Positions 39,149 through 48,847 of a stretch of 64,000 nucleotides of DNA are shown here, piece by piece. The stretch is from NCBI RefSeq assembly GCF_021513195.1, contig NZ_CP090974.1, positions 2,864,001-2,928,000 on the forward strand. The letters are read 5' to 3'. Positions within the stretch are counted from its first letter, which is position 1; each line of letters starts with the position of its first letter. This stretch comes from Shewanella sp. OMA3-2. GTDB lineage: Bacteria > Pseudomonadota > Gammaproteobacteria > Enterobacterales > Shewanellaceae. The position numbers and the translations under genes are program-made. The notes under the pieces are model-generated. The model was given only the letters and a program-made list of their open reading frames with translations, had not been told where the DNA came from and did not search any database.

Positions 39149-40045
39149 ATGCAAAATCGATTTATAGACGCTATTAATCAACTTCCAAAACCACTAGCAA
39201 CAGCTTTAGTTCCATTATTAAGTGATAATTTCGGTGGTCATATTAATGCCAATCAATTATCAAATTTAATGACTGCAAGTCAATTAAATGAACAAGAGCT
39301 TTTACTCGCCTTATTACCCATAGCCGCAGCATTAGCAAGCCCACACCTTAGTCAGTTTTATGTTGGCGCAATTGTAAAAGGTAGCAGTGGCGATATTTAT
39401 ATGGGAGCCAATCTTGAATTACCTGGTGAAGCTTTGTTTCATAGTGTTCATGCAGAGCAAAGTGCAATAAGCCATGCATGGCTGTGCGGCGAAACCCATA
39501 TAATGGACATAGTGGTTAATTTCAGCCCATGTGGACATTGTCGCCAATTCATCAATGAACTAGTTGATGGCAGTAAAATTAATATTCACTTACCGGGTCA
39601 GAAAACAGCCCCGTTAAGCCATTACTTACCGTATGCATTTGGACCAGCAGACTTAAATGTGACTCGCCCATTACTATCTAAAAGTCATATTGAATTCGCA
39701 TTAGAGTCAAATGATCCAACAATTATTGAAGCGTTAGATCAAGTAGGCTTAAGTTACTCACCTTATACTAACTGCCACGCTGCTGTTGTTTTAGAAACGC
39801 AAGATGGCGCCACTTTTTGTGGTCGATACGCAGAAAATGCGGCATTTAATCCATCGATGCAGCCTATGCAAATGGCATTATCAAACCTGATAAGACATAA
39901 CCGTGATTATAGTGAAATTAAACGTGCAGTGTTAATTGAGTCATCTAAAGGCATGATAAGCCTTGTGGGTGCAGCTATGGATGCGCTACATGCTGTCGCG
40001 GCTGTAGAGTTAGAACACATTGTGGTAAAGCCAACTGAGATCTAG
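39149..40045 (+). CDS. cdd: Cytidine deaminase (dimeric, E. coli type)
   Basis: Deaminates cytidine and deoxycytidine in pyrimidine salvage. The 298 residues (E. coli 294) form two deaminase domains. The active N-terminal one has the Zn/proton-shuttle motif [11 protein letters not shown] near residue 108 and [13 protein letters not shown] near 135. The C-terminal domain is degenerate, as usual. AAGG precedes the ATG, and a bidirectional terminator follows at 40063. Confidence 0.96.
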   Translation: MQNRFIDAINQLPKPLATALVPLLSDNFGGHINANQLSNLMTASQLNEQELLLALLPIAAALASPHLSQFYVGAIVKGSSGDIYMGANLELPGEALFHSVHAEQSAISHAWLCGETHIMDIVVNFSPCGHCRQFINELVDGSKINIHLPGQKTAPLSHYLPYAFGPADLNVTRPLLSKSHIEFALESNDPTIIEALDQVGLSYSPYTNCHAAVVLETQDGATFCGRYAENAAFNPSMQPMQMALSNLIRHNRDYSEIKRAVLIESSKGMISLVGAAMDALHAVAAVELEHIVVKPTEI

Positions 40046-40062
40046 TTGAAATCAACTCATAT

Positions 40063-40094
40063 AAAAAAGGACTGCATAATGGCAGTCCTTTTTT
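40063..40094. terminator. Bidirectional terminator between cdd and the dehydrogenase gene
   Basis: A perfect stem AAAAAAGGACTGC / GCAGTCCTTTTTT with a six-base loop, A-rich on one side and T-rich on the other, between convergent genes. Confidence 0.9.
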
Positions 40095-40116
40095 ATTTAT
40101 GTATGTCATTAAACTG

Positions 40117-40989
40117 TTAACGATTTTTCTCTAAACGTGCTAATAAACTTGAAGTGTCCCAGCGATTACCTTTCATAGCTTGAACATCGGCGTAGAATTG
40201 ATCAACAAGCGCTGTAACAGGCAAAGTCGACCCATTACGACGAGCTTCATCAAGTGCTATGCCTAAATCTTTACGCATCCAGTCAATGGCAAACCCAAAG
40301 TTGTACTCACCTTGCCACATGGTTTTGTAGCGGTTTTCCATTTGCCAGCTTTGTGCGGCTCCCTGGCTAATAACTTCGATCACTTTCAAACCATCAAGGC
40401 CGGCACTTTTGGCAAAATGCAGTCCTTCTGCCAAGCCTTGTACCACACCTGCGATACAAATTTGATTGACCATTTTAGTTAATTGTCCTGAACCTACCGG
40501 TCCCAGTAACTCAGCACAGCGACTATAAGCAGCAATAACTGGTTTAACAGTATCAAAAGCTGCCTGTTCGCCACCCATCATAACGGTAAGTATGCCTTTT
40601 TCGGCCCCTGCTTGACCGCCCGAAATAGGTGCATCTAAAAAGGCAATATCTTTGGCGGCTAACACAGCAAAAATCTCACGTGCAACATCTGCTGAAGCTG
40701 TGGTGTGATCAACTAAAATACTGCCAGCATGCATGCCATAAATAGCCCCATCTACACCTAAAACCACCTGACGTAAATCATCGTCATTGCCAACACAGGT
40801 GAAAACAATATCCTGACCCATGACTGCGGTTTTAGGCGTTGGAGCTGATTTACCTTGGTAGGTTTGGGTCCATAAATCTGATTTAGCCTGAGTACGGTTA
40901 TACACAGTCACTTCATGTCCCTGGCTCACTAAATGACCTGCCATGGGGAATCCCATCACACCCAAACCTAAAAATGCAACCTTAGCCAT
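40117..40989 (-). CDS. Beta-hydroxyacid dehydrogenase (3-hydroxyisobutyrate / tartronate semialdehyde reductase family)
   Basis: A 290-aa NAD(P)-dependent enzyme. The N-terminal Rossmann fold has GLGVMGFPMAGHL (about 8-20) and the NRT at residue 36-38, suggesting NADP preference. The family substrate loop is DAPISGGQAGAEKGILTVMMGG near residue 118, the catalytic Lys lies in GSGQLTKMVNQ near 167, and an all-helical C-terminal domain closes the subunit. Family members reduce short semialdehydes or glyoxylate. Which substrate is not decidable here. Confidence 0.88.
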   Translation of the reverse strand: MAKVAFLGLGVMGFPMAGHLVSQGHEVTVYNRTQAKSDLWTQTYQGKSAPTPKTAVMGQDIVFTCVGNDDDLRQVVLGVDGAIYGMHAGSILVDHTTASADVAREIFAVLAAKDIAFLDAPISGGQAGAEKGILTVMMGGEQAAFDTVKPVIAAYSRCAELLGPVGSGQLTKMVNQICIAGVVQGLAEGLHFAKSAGLDGLKVIEVISQGAAQSWQMENRYKTMWQGEYNFGFAIDWMRKDLGIALDEARRNGSTLPVTALVDQFYADVQAMKGNRWDTSSLLARLEKNR

Positions 40990-41023
40990 AACTTCTCCGA
41001 TAGGTAATTAATTAATATTTATT

Positions 41024-41512
41024 TTACTCAACGATTGGTTTTACGTGAGCTTCCATCTCTGCTCCAATGCGTTTGCGCATGTCCATTAACCGTAATGCAG
41101 AATCTCGTAAACGAATGTCATCTTCGGTCTTTGGGATCCACTCTGGTACATCAGTCGGTTTACCAGCATCATCAACCGCCACCATAATCACAATGCAATG
41201 GGTGGTTAAATGACGTTCTGAATATTTTGGATCACCCGCTTTAACATCAATAGCAACATGCATTGATGTTGTGCCTGTGTAGATAATTTTACCTGTCACT
41301 TCGACTATATTGCCTACATGAATAGGTTTAACAAAACGAATACCACCGGCATATACGGTAATACAATATTTACCACTCCAACCTGCAGCTGACGCATAAG
41401 CAGCTAAATCGATCCATTTCATTACTGCTCCGCCATGCACTTTTCCGCCAAAATTGACGTCTGCGGGCTCAGCTAAAAAACGTAATGTCAGTTGTCTGTC
41501 TATACCGGCCAT
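41024..41512 (-). CDS. Acyl-CoA thioesterase (hotdog fold, YciA/BACH-like)
   Basis: A 162-aa single hotdog domain. The FLAEPADVNFGGKVHGGAVMKWIDLAAYASA block with its catalytic Asp/Asn and the helix HGGAVMKWIDLAA are typical of the cytosolic acyl-CoA hydrolase (YciA/BACH) group, followed by GIRFVKPIHVGNIVEVTGKI. It would hydrolyse acyl-CoA to free fatty acid and CoA; chain length preference unknown. It lies 34 bp upstream of the dehydrogenase gene on the same strand. Confidence 0.88.
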   Translation of the reverse strand: MAGIDRQLTLRFLAEPADVNFGGKVHGGAVMKWIDLAAYASAAGWSGKYCITVYAGGIRFVKPIHVGNIVEVTGKIIYTGTTSMHVAIDVKAGDPKYSERHLTTHCIVIMVAVDDAGKPTDVPEWIPKTEDDIRLRDSALRLMDMRKRIGAEMEAHVKPIVE

Positions 41513-41603
41513 ATATTTGATCCTCGAAAATGTCTATTGTCAGTTTACGCTAAATAAACTTAGCAAAGGAATGGTTAATTAGTCACATTAAGACTTAGCA
41601 TAT

Positions 41604-41631
41604 AAAAAAGGGAAGATATGATCTTCCCTTT
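41604..41631 (-). terminator. Rho-independent terminator of fabF
   Basis: An AAAGGGAAGAT / ATCTTCCCTTT perfect stem with ATG loop and an A tract that reads as a T tail on the minus strand, 24 bp after the fabF stop. Confidence 0.88.
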
Positions 41632-41655
41632 CTATGAGTTCTATTTGCCAGTACA

Positions 41656-42894
41656 TTAGATTTTCTTAAATAACAAAGAAGCGTTAGTACCACCAAACCC
41701 AAACGAATTACATAAAGCGTAATCAAATTGATGCTTTCGTGATGTATGGGCAACAAAATCTAAGTCACAACCTTCATCAGGGTTATCTAAATTGATTGTG
41801 GGTGGAATATGTTGGTCTTGTAATGCCAGTAAGGTAATAATCGCTTCAACAGAGCCTGCTGCGCCTAACAAGTGCCCAGTCATTGATTTAGTTGAACTGA
41901 CTAATAAATCGTAGGCATGGGCACCAAATACTGACTTCACTGCAGCGGCTTCAGCCTTATCGCCGGCGGGTGTAGAGGTACCATGAGCATTAATATAACC
42001 AATCGACTCTTTGGTAATACCTGCATCATTAATTGCATTCACCATAGCGGCTGCCGCACCTGCACCATCAGCTGGAGGTGATGTCATATGAAACGCATCA
42101 CCACTCATGCCAAAACCGATAAGTTCGCCGTAAATTTTTGCACCGCGTGCTTTAGCGTGTTCATACTCTTCCATCACTAACACACCCGCACCATCACCGA
42201 TAACAAAGCCATCACGGTCTTTATCCCATGGGCGACTAGCCGCTTGATAGTCATCGTTACGGGTAGATAAGGCTTTAGCTGAACCAAAACCGGCAACGGC
42301 TAACGGGCTAGTAACATCTTCTGCCCCGCCAGCAACCATCACATCTGCATCACCATAAGCAATAGTACGCGCTGCAAAACCAATGTTATGCACACCTGTT
42401 GTACAAGCCGTGGTGACCGCAAAATTAGGCCCTGTCATACCATACATAATCGATAAGTGGCCCGAGATCATATTAATGATCGTGCTGGGTACATAAAATG
42501 GTGAAACTTTGCGGGGGCCGCCTTTGAGTAAAGCGCTATGGTTTTGCTCAATTAGATGCATTCCGCCCATACCTGAGCCGATTGCGGTACCCACACGTTC
42601 TGGACGCTCCTGGGCCATATCTAAACCCGAGTCTTTCATGGCTTGGATGCCAGCAACCATCCCATATTGGATAAATAAATCCATTTTACGTGCATCTTTT
42701 TTAGTTAAATACTGTTCAACATCAAAATTTTTGACTGAACCACTAAAGCGAGTGCTGAATTCTGTAGCATCAAATTTGGTAATTGGCTCAATACCACTTT
42801 GGCCAGCAAGTAATGCTTTCCAAGATGATTCAACATCATTACCCACTGGGGTCACTAATCCTAGACCCGTAATTACCACACGACGTTTAGACAT
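41656..42894 (-). CDS. fabF: 3-oxoacyl-ACP synthase II
   Basis: Elongates acyl-ACP with malonyl-ACP; in E. coli it controls thermal adjustment of unsaturated fatty acids. The 412 residues (E. coli 413) begin [20 protein letters not shown] with AAAGGTG upstream of the ATG at 42894. The Cys-His-His triad is visible in [12 protein letters not shown] (near 163), [14 protein letters not shown] (near 303) and [14 protein letters not shown] (near 340). It is the last gene of the fab cluster but follows acpP after a terminator, so it probably also has its own promoter. Confidence 0.96.
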   Translation of the reverse strand: MSKRRVVITGLGLVTPVGNDVESSWKALLAGQSGIEPITKFDATEFSTRFSGSVKNFDVEQYLTKKDARKMDLFIQYGMVAGIQAMKDSGLDMAQERPERVGTAIGSGMGGMHLIEQNHSALLKGGPRKVSPFYVPSTIINMISGHLSIMYGMTGPNFAVTTACTTGVHNIGFAARTIAYGDADVMVAGGAEDVTSPLAVAGFGSAKALSTRNDDYQAASRPWDKDRDGFVIGDGAGVLVMEEYEHAKARGAKIYGELIGFGMSGDAFHMTSPPADGAGAAAAMVNAINDAGITKESIGYINAHGTSTPAGDKAEAAAVKSVFGAHAYDLLVSSTKSMTGHLLGAAGSVEAIITLLALQDQHIPPTINLDNPDEGCDLDFVAHTSRKHQFDYALCNSFGFGGTNASLLFKKI

Positions 42895-43045
42895 GATTTT
42901 CACCTTTAATTCTGAATACACAATGCCAAAGAGTCTAGCAACGGCGATTAACCGGAAGGAGAAATATGGAGAGAGGTTAACCTACTAGAACAGGCGTTTT
43001 CTAAATGAACTGTTACAACTAGTTAATTTTATTACTATGCTAGAA

Positions 43046-43076
43046 ACAAAAAAAGACGACAATAAATGCCGTCTTT
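43046..43076 (-). terminator. Terminator between acpP and fabF
   Basis: An AAAGACG / CGTCTTT stem with a loop of about 11 bases and a broken T tail on the minus strand, 16 bp past acpP. It probably lets the abundant acpP message end before fabF. Confidence 0.75.
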
Positions 43077-43092
43077 CTCTGTGAATTCTGGA

Positions 43093-43326
43093 TTACTGAT
43101 TCTTAGAAACGTAATCGATCGCTGCTTGAACAGTAGTGATCTTTTCAGCTTCTTCATCAGGGATCTCGGTATCAAACTCTTCTTCTAGAGCCATAACCAA
43201 TTCCACTGTGTCCAGAGAATCGGCACCTAAATCGTCCACGAAAGAAGCAGCAGATTTAACGTCTTCTTCTTTAACACCTAGTTGCTCAATAATGATTTTC
43301 TTTACACGTTCTTCGATGTTGCTCAT
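43093..43326 (-). CDS. acpP: Acyl carrier protein
   Basis: A 77-aa very acidic four-helix protein with the phosphopantetheine attachment motif [15 protein letters not shown] (Ser37 region). It carries all intermediates of fatty acid synthesis. It lies between fabG and fabF, has its own probable promoter and a terminator just downstream, matching the very high expression expected. Confidence 0.98.
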   Translation of the reverse strand: MSNIEERVKKIIIEQLGVKEEDVKSAASFVDDLGADSLDTVELVMALEEEFDTEIPDEEAEKITTVQAAIDYVSKNQ

Positions 43327-43373
43327 TAGTTCTCTTTCCTATTCAAATTACGCACTTGCGTAAGATTGCGAGT

Positions 43374-43401
43374 AGTTTATTCGATTTAGATAACATTGCA
43401 A
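43374..43401 (-). promoter_or_regulatory. Probable acpP promoter
   Basis: On the minus strand TTGCAA (43396-43401) and TAAACT (43374-43379) are 16 bp apart, upstream of the acpP start at 43326. Both hexamers are near consensus, and a TTTTGTGGT palindrome lies just upstream. Confidence 0.6.
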
Positions 43402-43408
43402 GCTTAGA

Positions 43409-43429
43409 TTTTGTGGTCTAACCACAAAA
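43409..43429. promoter_or_regulatory. Palindrome upstream of the acpP promoter (FadR-like)
   Basis: A nine-base inverted repeat, TTTTGTGGT-CTA-ACCACAAAA, centred near -52 of the presumed acpP transcript. On the minus strand its core TGGTTAGACCA agrees with the FadR-type core TGGTCCGACCA at 9 of 11 positions. There is no T tail, so it does not look like a fabG terminator. Operator function is inferred. Confidence 0.4.
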
Positions 43430-43488
43430 ATAAATCTGCCCTGCTTCTAACTCTGACTCAAATGAAGGTAGTTTCCTACCAATCGTCC

Positions 43489-44235
43489 TTAAACCATGTA
43501 CATTCCGCCATTCACATGCAGTGTTTCACCTGTGATGTAAGCGGCTGAATCTGAGGCCAAAAACAATACTGCATTGGCAATTTCTTGCGCTTGCCCTAAA
43601 CGTTCCATCGGAACTTGCGACATAATAGCTTGTTGCTGCTCTGGTGTCAGCTCATCTGTCATATCAGTCTGAATAAATCCAGGTGAAACAGCATTAACTG
43701 TTATTTGACGAGATGCAACCTCTCTTGCAAGAGATTTAGTAAATCCTATTAAACCGGCTTTAGCGGCAGAGTAATTGACTTGACCAGCATTACCCATAGT
43801 ACCAACAACAGATCCGATACTGATGATACGTCCAAAACGCTTTTTCATCATAGATCGCATCACAGGCTTAGACAATTTAAATAATGAAGTTAAATTAGTG
43901 TCAATGATATCTTGCCACTCATCATCTTTCATTCTCATTAATAAATTATCACGTGTAATACCTGCATTATTCACGAGAATATCAACATCGCCAGCTTTTT
44001 CTTTAATTTGGCTATATAATTGTGCAACAGATTCGCTATCTGTGACATTAAGCACAAGACCTAAACCTTTATCGCCAAGATACTCTTGAATCGCTGCAGC
44101 GCCTTTCTCACTGGTTGCTGTACCAATTACCACTGCGCCAGCTTGTACCAATGTTTCTGCAATTGCACGTCCAATACCGCGACTTGCACCAGTGACAAGT
44201 GCCACTTTACCTTCTAAATTAAAGCTAATGCTCAT
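43489..44235 (-). CDS. fabG: 3-oxoacyl-ACP reductase
   Basis: NADPH-dependent reductase of the fatty acid cycle, a short-chain dehydrogenase of 248 aa. Shown by TGASRGIGRAIAETL (cofactor loop near 16), NNAGITRDNLLMRM, the catalytic Ser in ISIGSVVGTMG near 142 and YSAAKAG near 155, and the C-terminal YITGETLHVNGGMYM. It is 9 bp downstream of fabD. Confidence 0.97.
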   Translation of the reverse strand: MSISFNLEGKVALVTGASRGIGRAIAETLVQAGAVVIGTATSEKGAAAIQEYLGDKGLGLVLNVTDSESVAQLYSQIKEKAGDVDILVNNAGITRDNLLMRMKDDEWQDIIDTNLTSLFKLSKPVMRSMMKKRFGRIISIGSVVGTMGNAGQVNYSAAKAGLIGFTKSLAREVASRQITVNAVSPGFIQTDMTDELTPEQQQAIMSQVPMERLGQAQEIANAVLFLASDSAAYITGETLHVNGGMYMV

Positions 44236-44244
44236 TATTATTCC

Positions 44245-45171
44245 TTACTCAGTTAATGCAGCAAATGATGCAACATCATTGACAGCTTGGGCTGAAACAG
44301 ATTTATTAATACGTTTTGTTAAGCCAGTTAATACTTTACCTGGTCCCATTTCAACTAATTCAGTGACACCTTTGTCGGCCATATAATTAACAGTATCGCT
44401 CCAACGAACCGGGCAATACAGCTGGCGTACTAATGCGTCTTTTATTTCTTCGCCGAGTGTAGGCATAGCCACATCAACGTTATTAATAACATTAATTAGC
44501 GGGGCTGAAAATGCAATTTCAGCTAATGCTAGTGCGAGTTTATCAGCAGCAGGCTTCATCAGGGCACAATGAGACGGCACGCTTACTGGCAAGGCTACAG
44601 CCATTTTTGCGCCCGCAGCTTTACACGCAGCAGCGGCGCGTTCAACGGCCAGTTTCTCACCGGCTATTACCACTTGCCCAGGACTATTGTAGTTAACAGG
44701 GCTAACGACATCGCCTTGTGCTGACGCTTCACATGCTGCTGCAATCGCATCATCGTCTAAACCAATAATGGCATACATAGCGCCGGTTCCCGCAGGAACC
44801 GCTTGCTGCATTAATTGACCGCGAAGTTCAACTAACTTAACTGCATCTTTAAATGCTATGACACCTGCACACACAAGCGCGGAATACTCTCCTAAACTAT
44901 GCCCAGCAAGATAAGCTGGCATGGCTTTGCCGCTAGCTTGATAAGCACGCCAAATAGCGACACTGGCGGTCAGCAATGCTGGTTGGGTTTTATCGGTTTC
45001 ATTTAATGATTCTACTGGCCCGTCTTTTACAAGTGCCCATAAATCATAGCCAAGTACCTGTGAAGCCTCGATAAATGTTTGGGCAACCACATCATGTTCT
45101 AGGGCTAAGTCGGCTAACATGCCGACAACTTGTGAACCTTGGCCCGGAAATACAAAAGCCACATTTTCCAT
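44245..45171 (-). CDS. fabD: Malonyl-CoA:ACP transacylase
   Basis: Loads malonate from CoA onto ACP. The 308 residues (E. coli 309) carry FPGQGSQVVGM at the N-terminus, the nucleophile motif AGHSLGEYSALVC (Ser92), and the catalytic His in VPSHCALMKPAADKL near 200. It is 29 bp downstream of fabH. Confidence 0.97.
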   Translation of the reverse strand: MENVAFVFPGQGSQVVGMLADLALEHDVVAQTFIEASQVLGYDLWALVKDGPVESLNETDKTQPALLTASVAIWRAYQASGKAMPAYLAGHSLGEYSALVCAGVIAFKDAVKLVELRGQLMQQAVPAGTGAMYAIIGLDDDAIAAACEASAQGDVVSPVNYNSPGQVVIAGEKLAVERAAAACKAAGAKMAVALPVSVPSHCALMKPAADKLALALAEIAFSAPLINVINNVDVAMPTLGEEIKDALVRQLYCPVRWSDTVNYMADKGVTELVEMGPGKVLTGLTKRINKSVSAQAVNDVASFAALTE

Positions 45172-45200
45172 TGTTAATTACCTGTATTAAATAAAAAGAA

Positions 45201-46160
45201 TTAGAAGCGAATTAACGCACTGCCCCAAGCAAATCCTGCTCCAAAGGCTTCTAAAAGTAATAATTGACCACGTTGAATTCGACCATCTCGCACCGCTTCA
45301 TCTAGTGCAATCGGCACAGATGCTGCAGAGGTGTTACCATGCCTTGCTAAAGTTAAGACCACTTTATCTAAACTCATATTTAATTTTTTAGCGGTGGCAT
45401 TAATAATTCTAAAATTGGCTTGGTGTGGCACTAGCCAATCAATTTCAGATTTATCGATATTATTAATCCGCAGAGTTTCAGTAACCACATTTGACAGTTG
45501 AGTGACCGCCACTTTGAAAACATCATTGCCCTTCATGGTCATATAACCAACCGCTTCTGAGGATTCATTTGCACGGGGAGGAAATGAGCATTTTAGCAAG
45601 TCACCCTGACTGCCATCGGCATATATATGAGTATTAATAATACCTGGTGTATCACTTGCTCCAATCACAACCGCGCCTGCACCATCACCGAACAAAATAA
45701 CCGTTGAACGATCATCAGGTCCGCACATGCGTGATAATACATCTGCGCCAATAACTAGCACTTTTTTAGCCGCGCCAGTTTTAACAAATTGATCTGCTAC
45801 TGATAATGCGTAAACAAACCCTGAACACGCTGCAGCAATATCAAAAGCAGGTATTTGTTTAACACCTAGCATGGCTTGAATTTCACAAGCTGCTGCAGGA
45901 AAAGCATTCGGAGCACTAGTCGTACCACACACTATCATGTCAAGATCTGTCGCTTCAATACCAGCCATTTCAAGTGCTTTAAGTGCAGCTTGATAACCCA
46001 TAGTCGACACTGATTCATCAGTGGCTGCTATGCGGCGTTCTGAAATGCCTGTCCGATCCATAATCCATTGATCACTGGTGTCGACCATTTTTTCTAAATC
46101 TTGATTACTGCGCACTTGCACAGGTAGATAACTACCTGTTCCGAGAATTTTTGTATGCAT
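45201..46160 (-). CDS. fabH: 3-oxoacyl-ACP synthase III
   Basis: Starts fatty acid chains by condensing acetyl-CoA with malonyl-ACP. The 319 residues (E. coli 317) show the catalytic Cys in [13 protein letters not shown] (near 113), His in [12 protein letters not shown] (near 246) and Asn in [18 protein letters not shown] (near 276). It is 9 bp after plsX. Confidence 0.97.
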   Translation of the reverse strand: MHTKILGTGSYLPVQVRSNQDLEKMVDTSDQWIMDRTGISERRIAATDESVSTMGYQAALKALEMAGIEATDLDMIVCGTTSAPNAFPAAACEIQAMLGVKQIPAFDIAAACSGFVYALSVADQFVKTGAAKKVLVIGADVLSRMCGPDDRSTVILFGDGAGAVVIGASDTPGIINTHIYADGSQGDLLKCSFPPRANESSEAVGYMTMKGNDVFKVAVTQLSNVVTETLRINNIDKSEIDWLVPHQANFRIINATAKKLNMSLDKVVLTLARHGNTSAASVPIALDEAVRDGRIQRGQLLLLEAFGAGFAWGSALIRF

Positions 46161-46169
46161 ATGATGGGA

Positions 46170-47198
46170 TCAGCTATTGATGTCTAAAAGAATCGACTCC
46201 AAACGATCATTGATCATTTCAGGAAGACGACGTTTCGCTTCAGTTGCTGCTAAATTAATGGCTTGTAGATAGGCAGCTTCATCAGCGTTTCCATGACTCT
46301 TTACTACTATTCCGCGCAATCCTATCAGACTTGCACCGTTATAGTGGTCGGGGTTCATCTTACTGAGTACAGCTTGAATGCGTGGCGCGATGAGTTTGGA
46401 CAATAAACGCACAAATATACCGCTATTTAAACCACGTTTTAATTGATGGACTAATAGCTTGGCAATGCCTTCAGAGGTTTTTAAAGTGATGTTGCCGACA
46501 AAACCGTCGCACACTATCACATCTAAATTGCCGGTGTAGATTTCATCACCTTCGACAAAACCAACATAATTGAGTTGATCAGTGTGTTGCAGAAGACGTC
46601 CAGCTTGTTGAACTTGATCATTACCTTTAATTTCTTCAATGCCGACATTTAATAAAGCCACTTTAGGACGAGATTTTTTATGTACCGCTTCGCACAAAAC
46701 TGACCCCATAACAGCAAACTGAAATAAGGTTTCTGAATCGCATGCGACATTAGCGCCTAAGTCTAGCAAATAAACAGGTTTGCCCGTCACTGTTGGTAAA
46801 CATGAAACTAAAGCCGGTCGATCAATACCTGGTAACGTTTTTAATAGCACTTTTGCCATTGCCATTAACGCACCAGTATTGCCTGCACTAATACAAGCTT
46901 CAGCTTTTCCATCTCTGACTTGCTCAAGGGCTACTCGCATTGAACTATTTTTACGAGTACGCAAAGCATGTACAGGTCTGTCATCCATAGTGACTACTTC
47001 TGTAGTATGGATACGTTCAATTCGCGATAAAATAGTGGGATCTGCTAACGAAAGAAAAGGGTCAATTTCAGCTTGATTGCCGACAAGAATAATATGAATA
47101 GAGGAATTAGATTTCAGTGCCTGCAAGGCTGCAGGCACTGTGACGTGGGGACCATGATCACCCCCCATCGCATCTAACGCGAGCGTCAGATTCGTCAT
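46170..47198 (-). CDS. plsX: Phosphate acyltransferase
   Basis: Converts acyl-ACP to acyl-phosphate for phospholipid synthesis with PlsY. The 342 residues have [19 protein letters not shown] at the N-terminus, [17 protein letters not shown] near 95, [13 protein letters not shown] and [16 protein letters not shown] near 230, all PlsX family blocks. It follows rpmF by 15 bp in the conserved rpmF-plsX-fabHDG order. Confidence 0.97.
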   Translation of the reverse strand: MTNLTLALDAMGGDHGPHVTVPAALQALKSNSSIHIILVGNQAEIDPFLSLADPTILSRIERIHTTEVVTMDDRPVHALRTRKNSSMRVALEQVRDGKAEACISAGNTGALMAMAKVLLKTLPGIDRPALVSCLPTVTGKPVYLLDLGANVACDSETLFQFAVMGSVLCEAVHKKSRPKVALLNVGIEEIKGNDQVQQAGRLLQHTDQLNYVGFVEGDEIYTGNLDVIVCDGFVGNITLKTSEGIAKLLVHQLKRGLNSGIFVRLLSKLIAPRIQAVLSKMNPDHYNGASLIGLRGIVVKSHGNADEAAYLQAINLAATEAKRRLPEMINDRLESILLDINS

Positions 47199-47213
47199 TA
47201 GGTCGTCAACAAA

Positions 47214-47384
47214 TTACTTGTTGATAACCTTTACACCGCGATAAAAACCATCAGCAGTCACGTTGTGACGTAGATGTAATTCACCGCTAGTTGCGTCTAC
47301 AGATAATTGAGCAGTGCTCAATGAATCATGTGAACGGCGCATTCCGCGCTTTGAACGAGATTTTTTATTCTGTTGTACAGCCAT
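47214..47384 (-). CDS. rpmF: 50S ribosomal protein L32
   Basis: A 56-residue basic protein, [20 protein letters not shown] at the N-terminus, continuing to [20 protein letters not shown]. It lacks the Cys zinc ribbon found in some L32 forms, as in E. coli. GGAG lies about nine bases before the ATG at 47384. It lies between yceD and plsX, the usual order, and links ribosome and membrane lipid synthesis. Confidence 0.96.
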   Translation of the reverse strand: MAVQQNKKSRSKRGMRRSHDSLSTAQLSVDATSGELHLRHNVTADGFYRGVKVINK

Positions 47385-47402
47385 TTGACTTGTCTCCTAC
47401 GA

Positions 47403-47927
47403 TTACTTGCTCTTCAGTTTTTCTAACACTGCAAACGGATTTGGACGCTCCTCATGAGCGGGGTCGATCTCGCCTACAACTATATCTTTCGATCCCAAAC
47501 TGCAATCAGTATCTTCATGCACTGGAATAATCGGCATAGCGACTATCAATTCATCTTCAATCAATTGATGCAGACGTACTTCACCAATATCATTACACTC
47601 AATTGGGTCATACGCATCCAGGAGCTCATCGATTTCTGTTTCATTCTTACAAGGACTGAAACAAAAGTCGACCGTAACCTCAGTAGTATATTGTGTCATG
47701 CAGCGTTGACATAGCAGAGTGAGCTCCGTCACAGCCTTCCCGCGAAGGTAGACTATCCCCTGTATGTCGACACCACATTCCAACGACACAACTACGTCGG
47801 AACAGTCGCCGGCACATAACTCATTTAATCGCTTATTTTGCTTACTAGGAACGATGCCATCATAACGAAGACTGCTGCTAGCGGCGCGAAAAGGATCAAT
47901 TGAAACCGGTATCTTTACTGTTTGCAT
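47403..47927 (-). CDS. yceD: YceD family protein (DUF177), 23S rRNA accumulation
   Basis: A 174-aa protein beginning with a helix-rich segment and carrying the paired cysteines of LTLLCQRCMTQYTTEVTVDF near residue 93, a DUF177 hallmark. An acidic stretch (ETEIDELLDAYDPIECNDIGE) follows, and the family tail EERPNPFAVLEKLKSK closes the protein. The E. coli homologue is needed for normal 23S rRNA levels. It is first of the rpmF-plsX-fab run, 18 bp before rpmF, divergent from yceF. Confidence 0.93.
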   Translation of the reverse strand: MQTVKIPVSIDPFRAASSSLRYDGIVPSKQNKRLNELCAGDCSDVVVSLECGVDIQGIVYLRGKAVTELTLLCQRCMTQYTTEVTVDFCFSPCKNETEIDELLDAYDPIECNDIGEVRLHQLIEDELIVAMPIIPVHEDTDCSLGSKDIVVGEIDPAHEERPNPFAVLEKLKSK

Positions 47928-48161
47928 AAGGCGCGCATATTATAGTTTGAAAACGTTGGAGTCAAAGAAAATTTCTGCAAAATGCACTAAAATCTACCCT
48001 AAGATATATTCAAGCTCTCTATCACTACCAACATTAAATTTGAATGATGGCAAATTTTACCCAACAGTCCTTGCTTACACAAGCATTTGCAGCGATATTT
48101 CCCGCATATTAACGATTAATGGTAAACTTTGTGTCATCAAAGACTGATTAGATAAGAATTT

Positions 48162-48791
48162 ATGCCTATAAAGTTAATTTTAGCCTCGACATCCGTGTAT
48201 CGTCAGCAGCTGTTATCTAAATTAAATTATCCATTTACTGCTATCAGCCCCAATATTGATGAATCACCGTTAATAGATGAAACAGCAATACACTTGGTTG
48301 AGCGTCTAGCACGGCAAAAAGCATTGGCGGGCAGTGTATTAATCGCTACGGACACATCATCACAAGCCGCTGAAGATAACAATATTATTGTTGGCTCTGA
48401 TCAAGTAGCACTGATAAATGGTGACATTGTGGGTAAACCCCATACGGTTGAAAATGCGATTAAGCAACTCAAACAAACTTCTGGCCAAGCCATTACCTTT
48501 TATACTGGCCTAGCCGTTTATTGCACTGACACCAAAGTAATGCACAGTTGTGTTGAACCCTTTACGGTTCATTTCAGACAGTTAACAGAGGCTCAAATTC
48601 GCTATTACGTTAATACTGAACAGCCACTGCATTGCGCAGGTAGTTTTAAAAGCGAAGGATTAGGCATTGCCCTGTTTGACAAGCTTGAGGGCGATGACCC
48701 CAATACACTTATTGGTTTACCGCTAATAAAGCTTATTGATTTGTTAGCGTTGCACGGAATTGATGTGTTGGCAGAACATTTTTCTCACTAA
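48162..48791 (+). CDS. yceF: Maf-like nucleotide pyrophosphatase (7-methyl-GTP type)
   Basis: House-cleaning pyrophosphatase of the Maf family, 209 aa. Motifs: [17 protein letters not shown] at the N-terminus, the acidic [24 protein letters not shown] near residue 86-110, and [34 protein letters not shown] near the C-terminus. The CAGSFKSEG form is that of YceF rather than the YhdE dTTP enzyme. About 12 residues longer than E. coli YceF (194) because of extra Ser/Ala-rich sequence around residues 60-75. Confidence 0.93.
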   Translation: MPIKLILASTSVYRQQLLSKLNYPFTAISPNIDESPLIDETAIHLVERLARQKALAGSVLIATDTSSQAAEDNNIIVGSDQVALINGDIVGKPHTVENAIKQLKQTSGQAITFYTGLAVYCTDTKVMHSCVEPFTVHFRQLTEAQIRYYVNTEQPLHCAGSFKSEGLGIALFDKLEGDDPNTLIGLPLIKLIDLLALHGIDVLAEHFSH

Positions 48792-48801
48792 ACCCACATA
48801 T

Positions 48802-48847
48802 CATCAGCCTTTAATCTAATGAGTAACCCATTAGATTAAAGGTGATG
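48802..48847. terminator. Long inverted repeat between convergent yceF and HAD phosphatase
   Basis: A perfect 14-bp stem (CCTTTAATCTAATG, 48808-48821, with 48829-48842) and seven-base loop, extended by a further 5 bp across a bulged G. The stop codon of the minus-strand HAD gene is inside the stem. There is no T tail, so it may terminate weakly or protect mRNA 3' ends. Confidence 0.7.

Noticed and set aside
43409..43429. Palindrome as fabG terminator
   Set aside because: No T tract follows on the minus strand, and it lies directly upstream of a promoter-like pair, so an operator is more likely.
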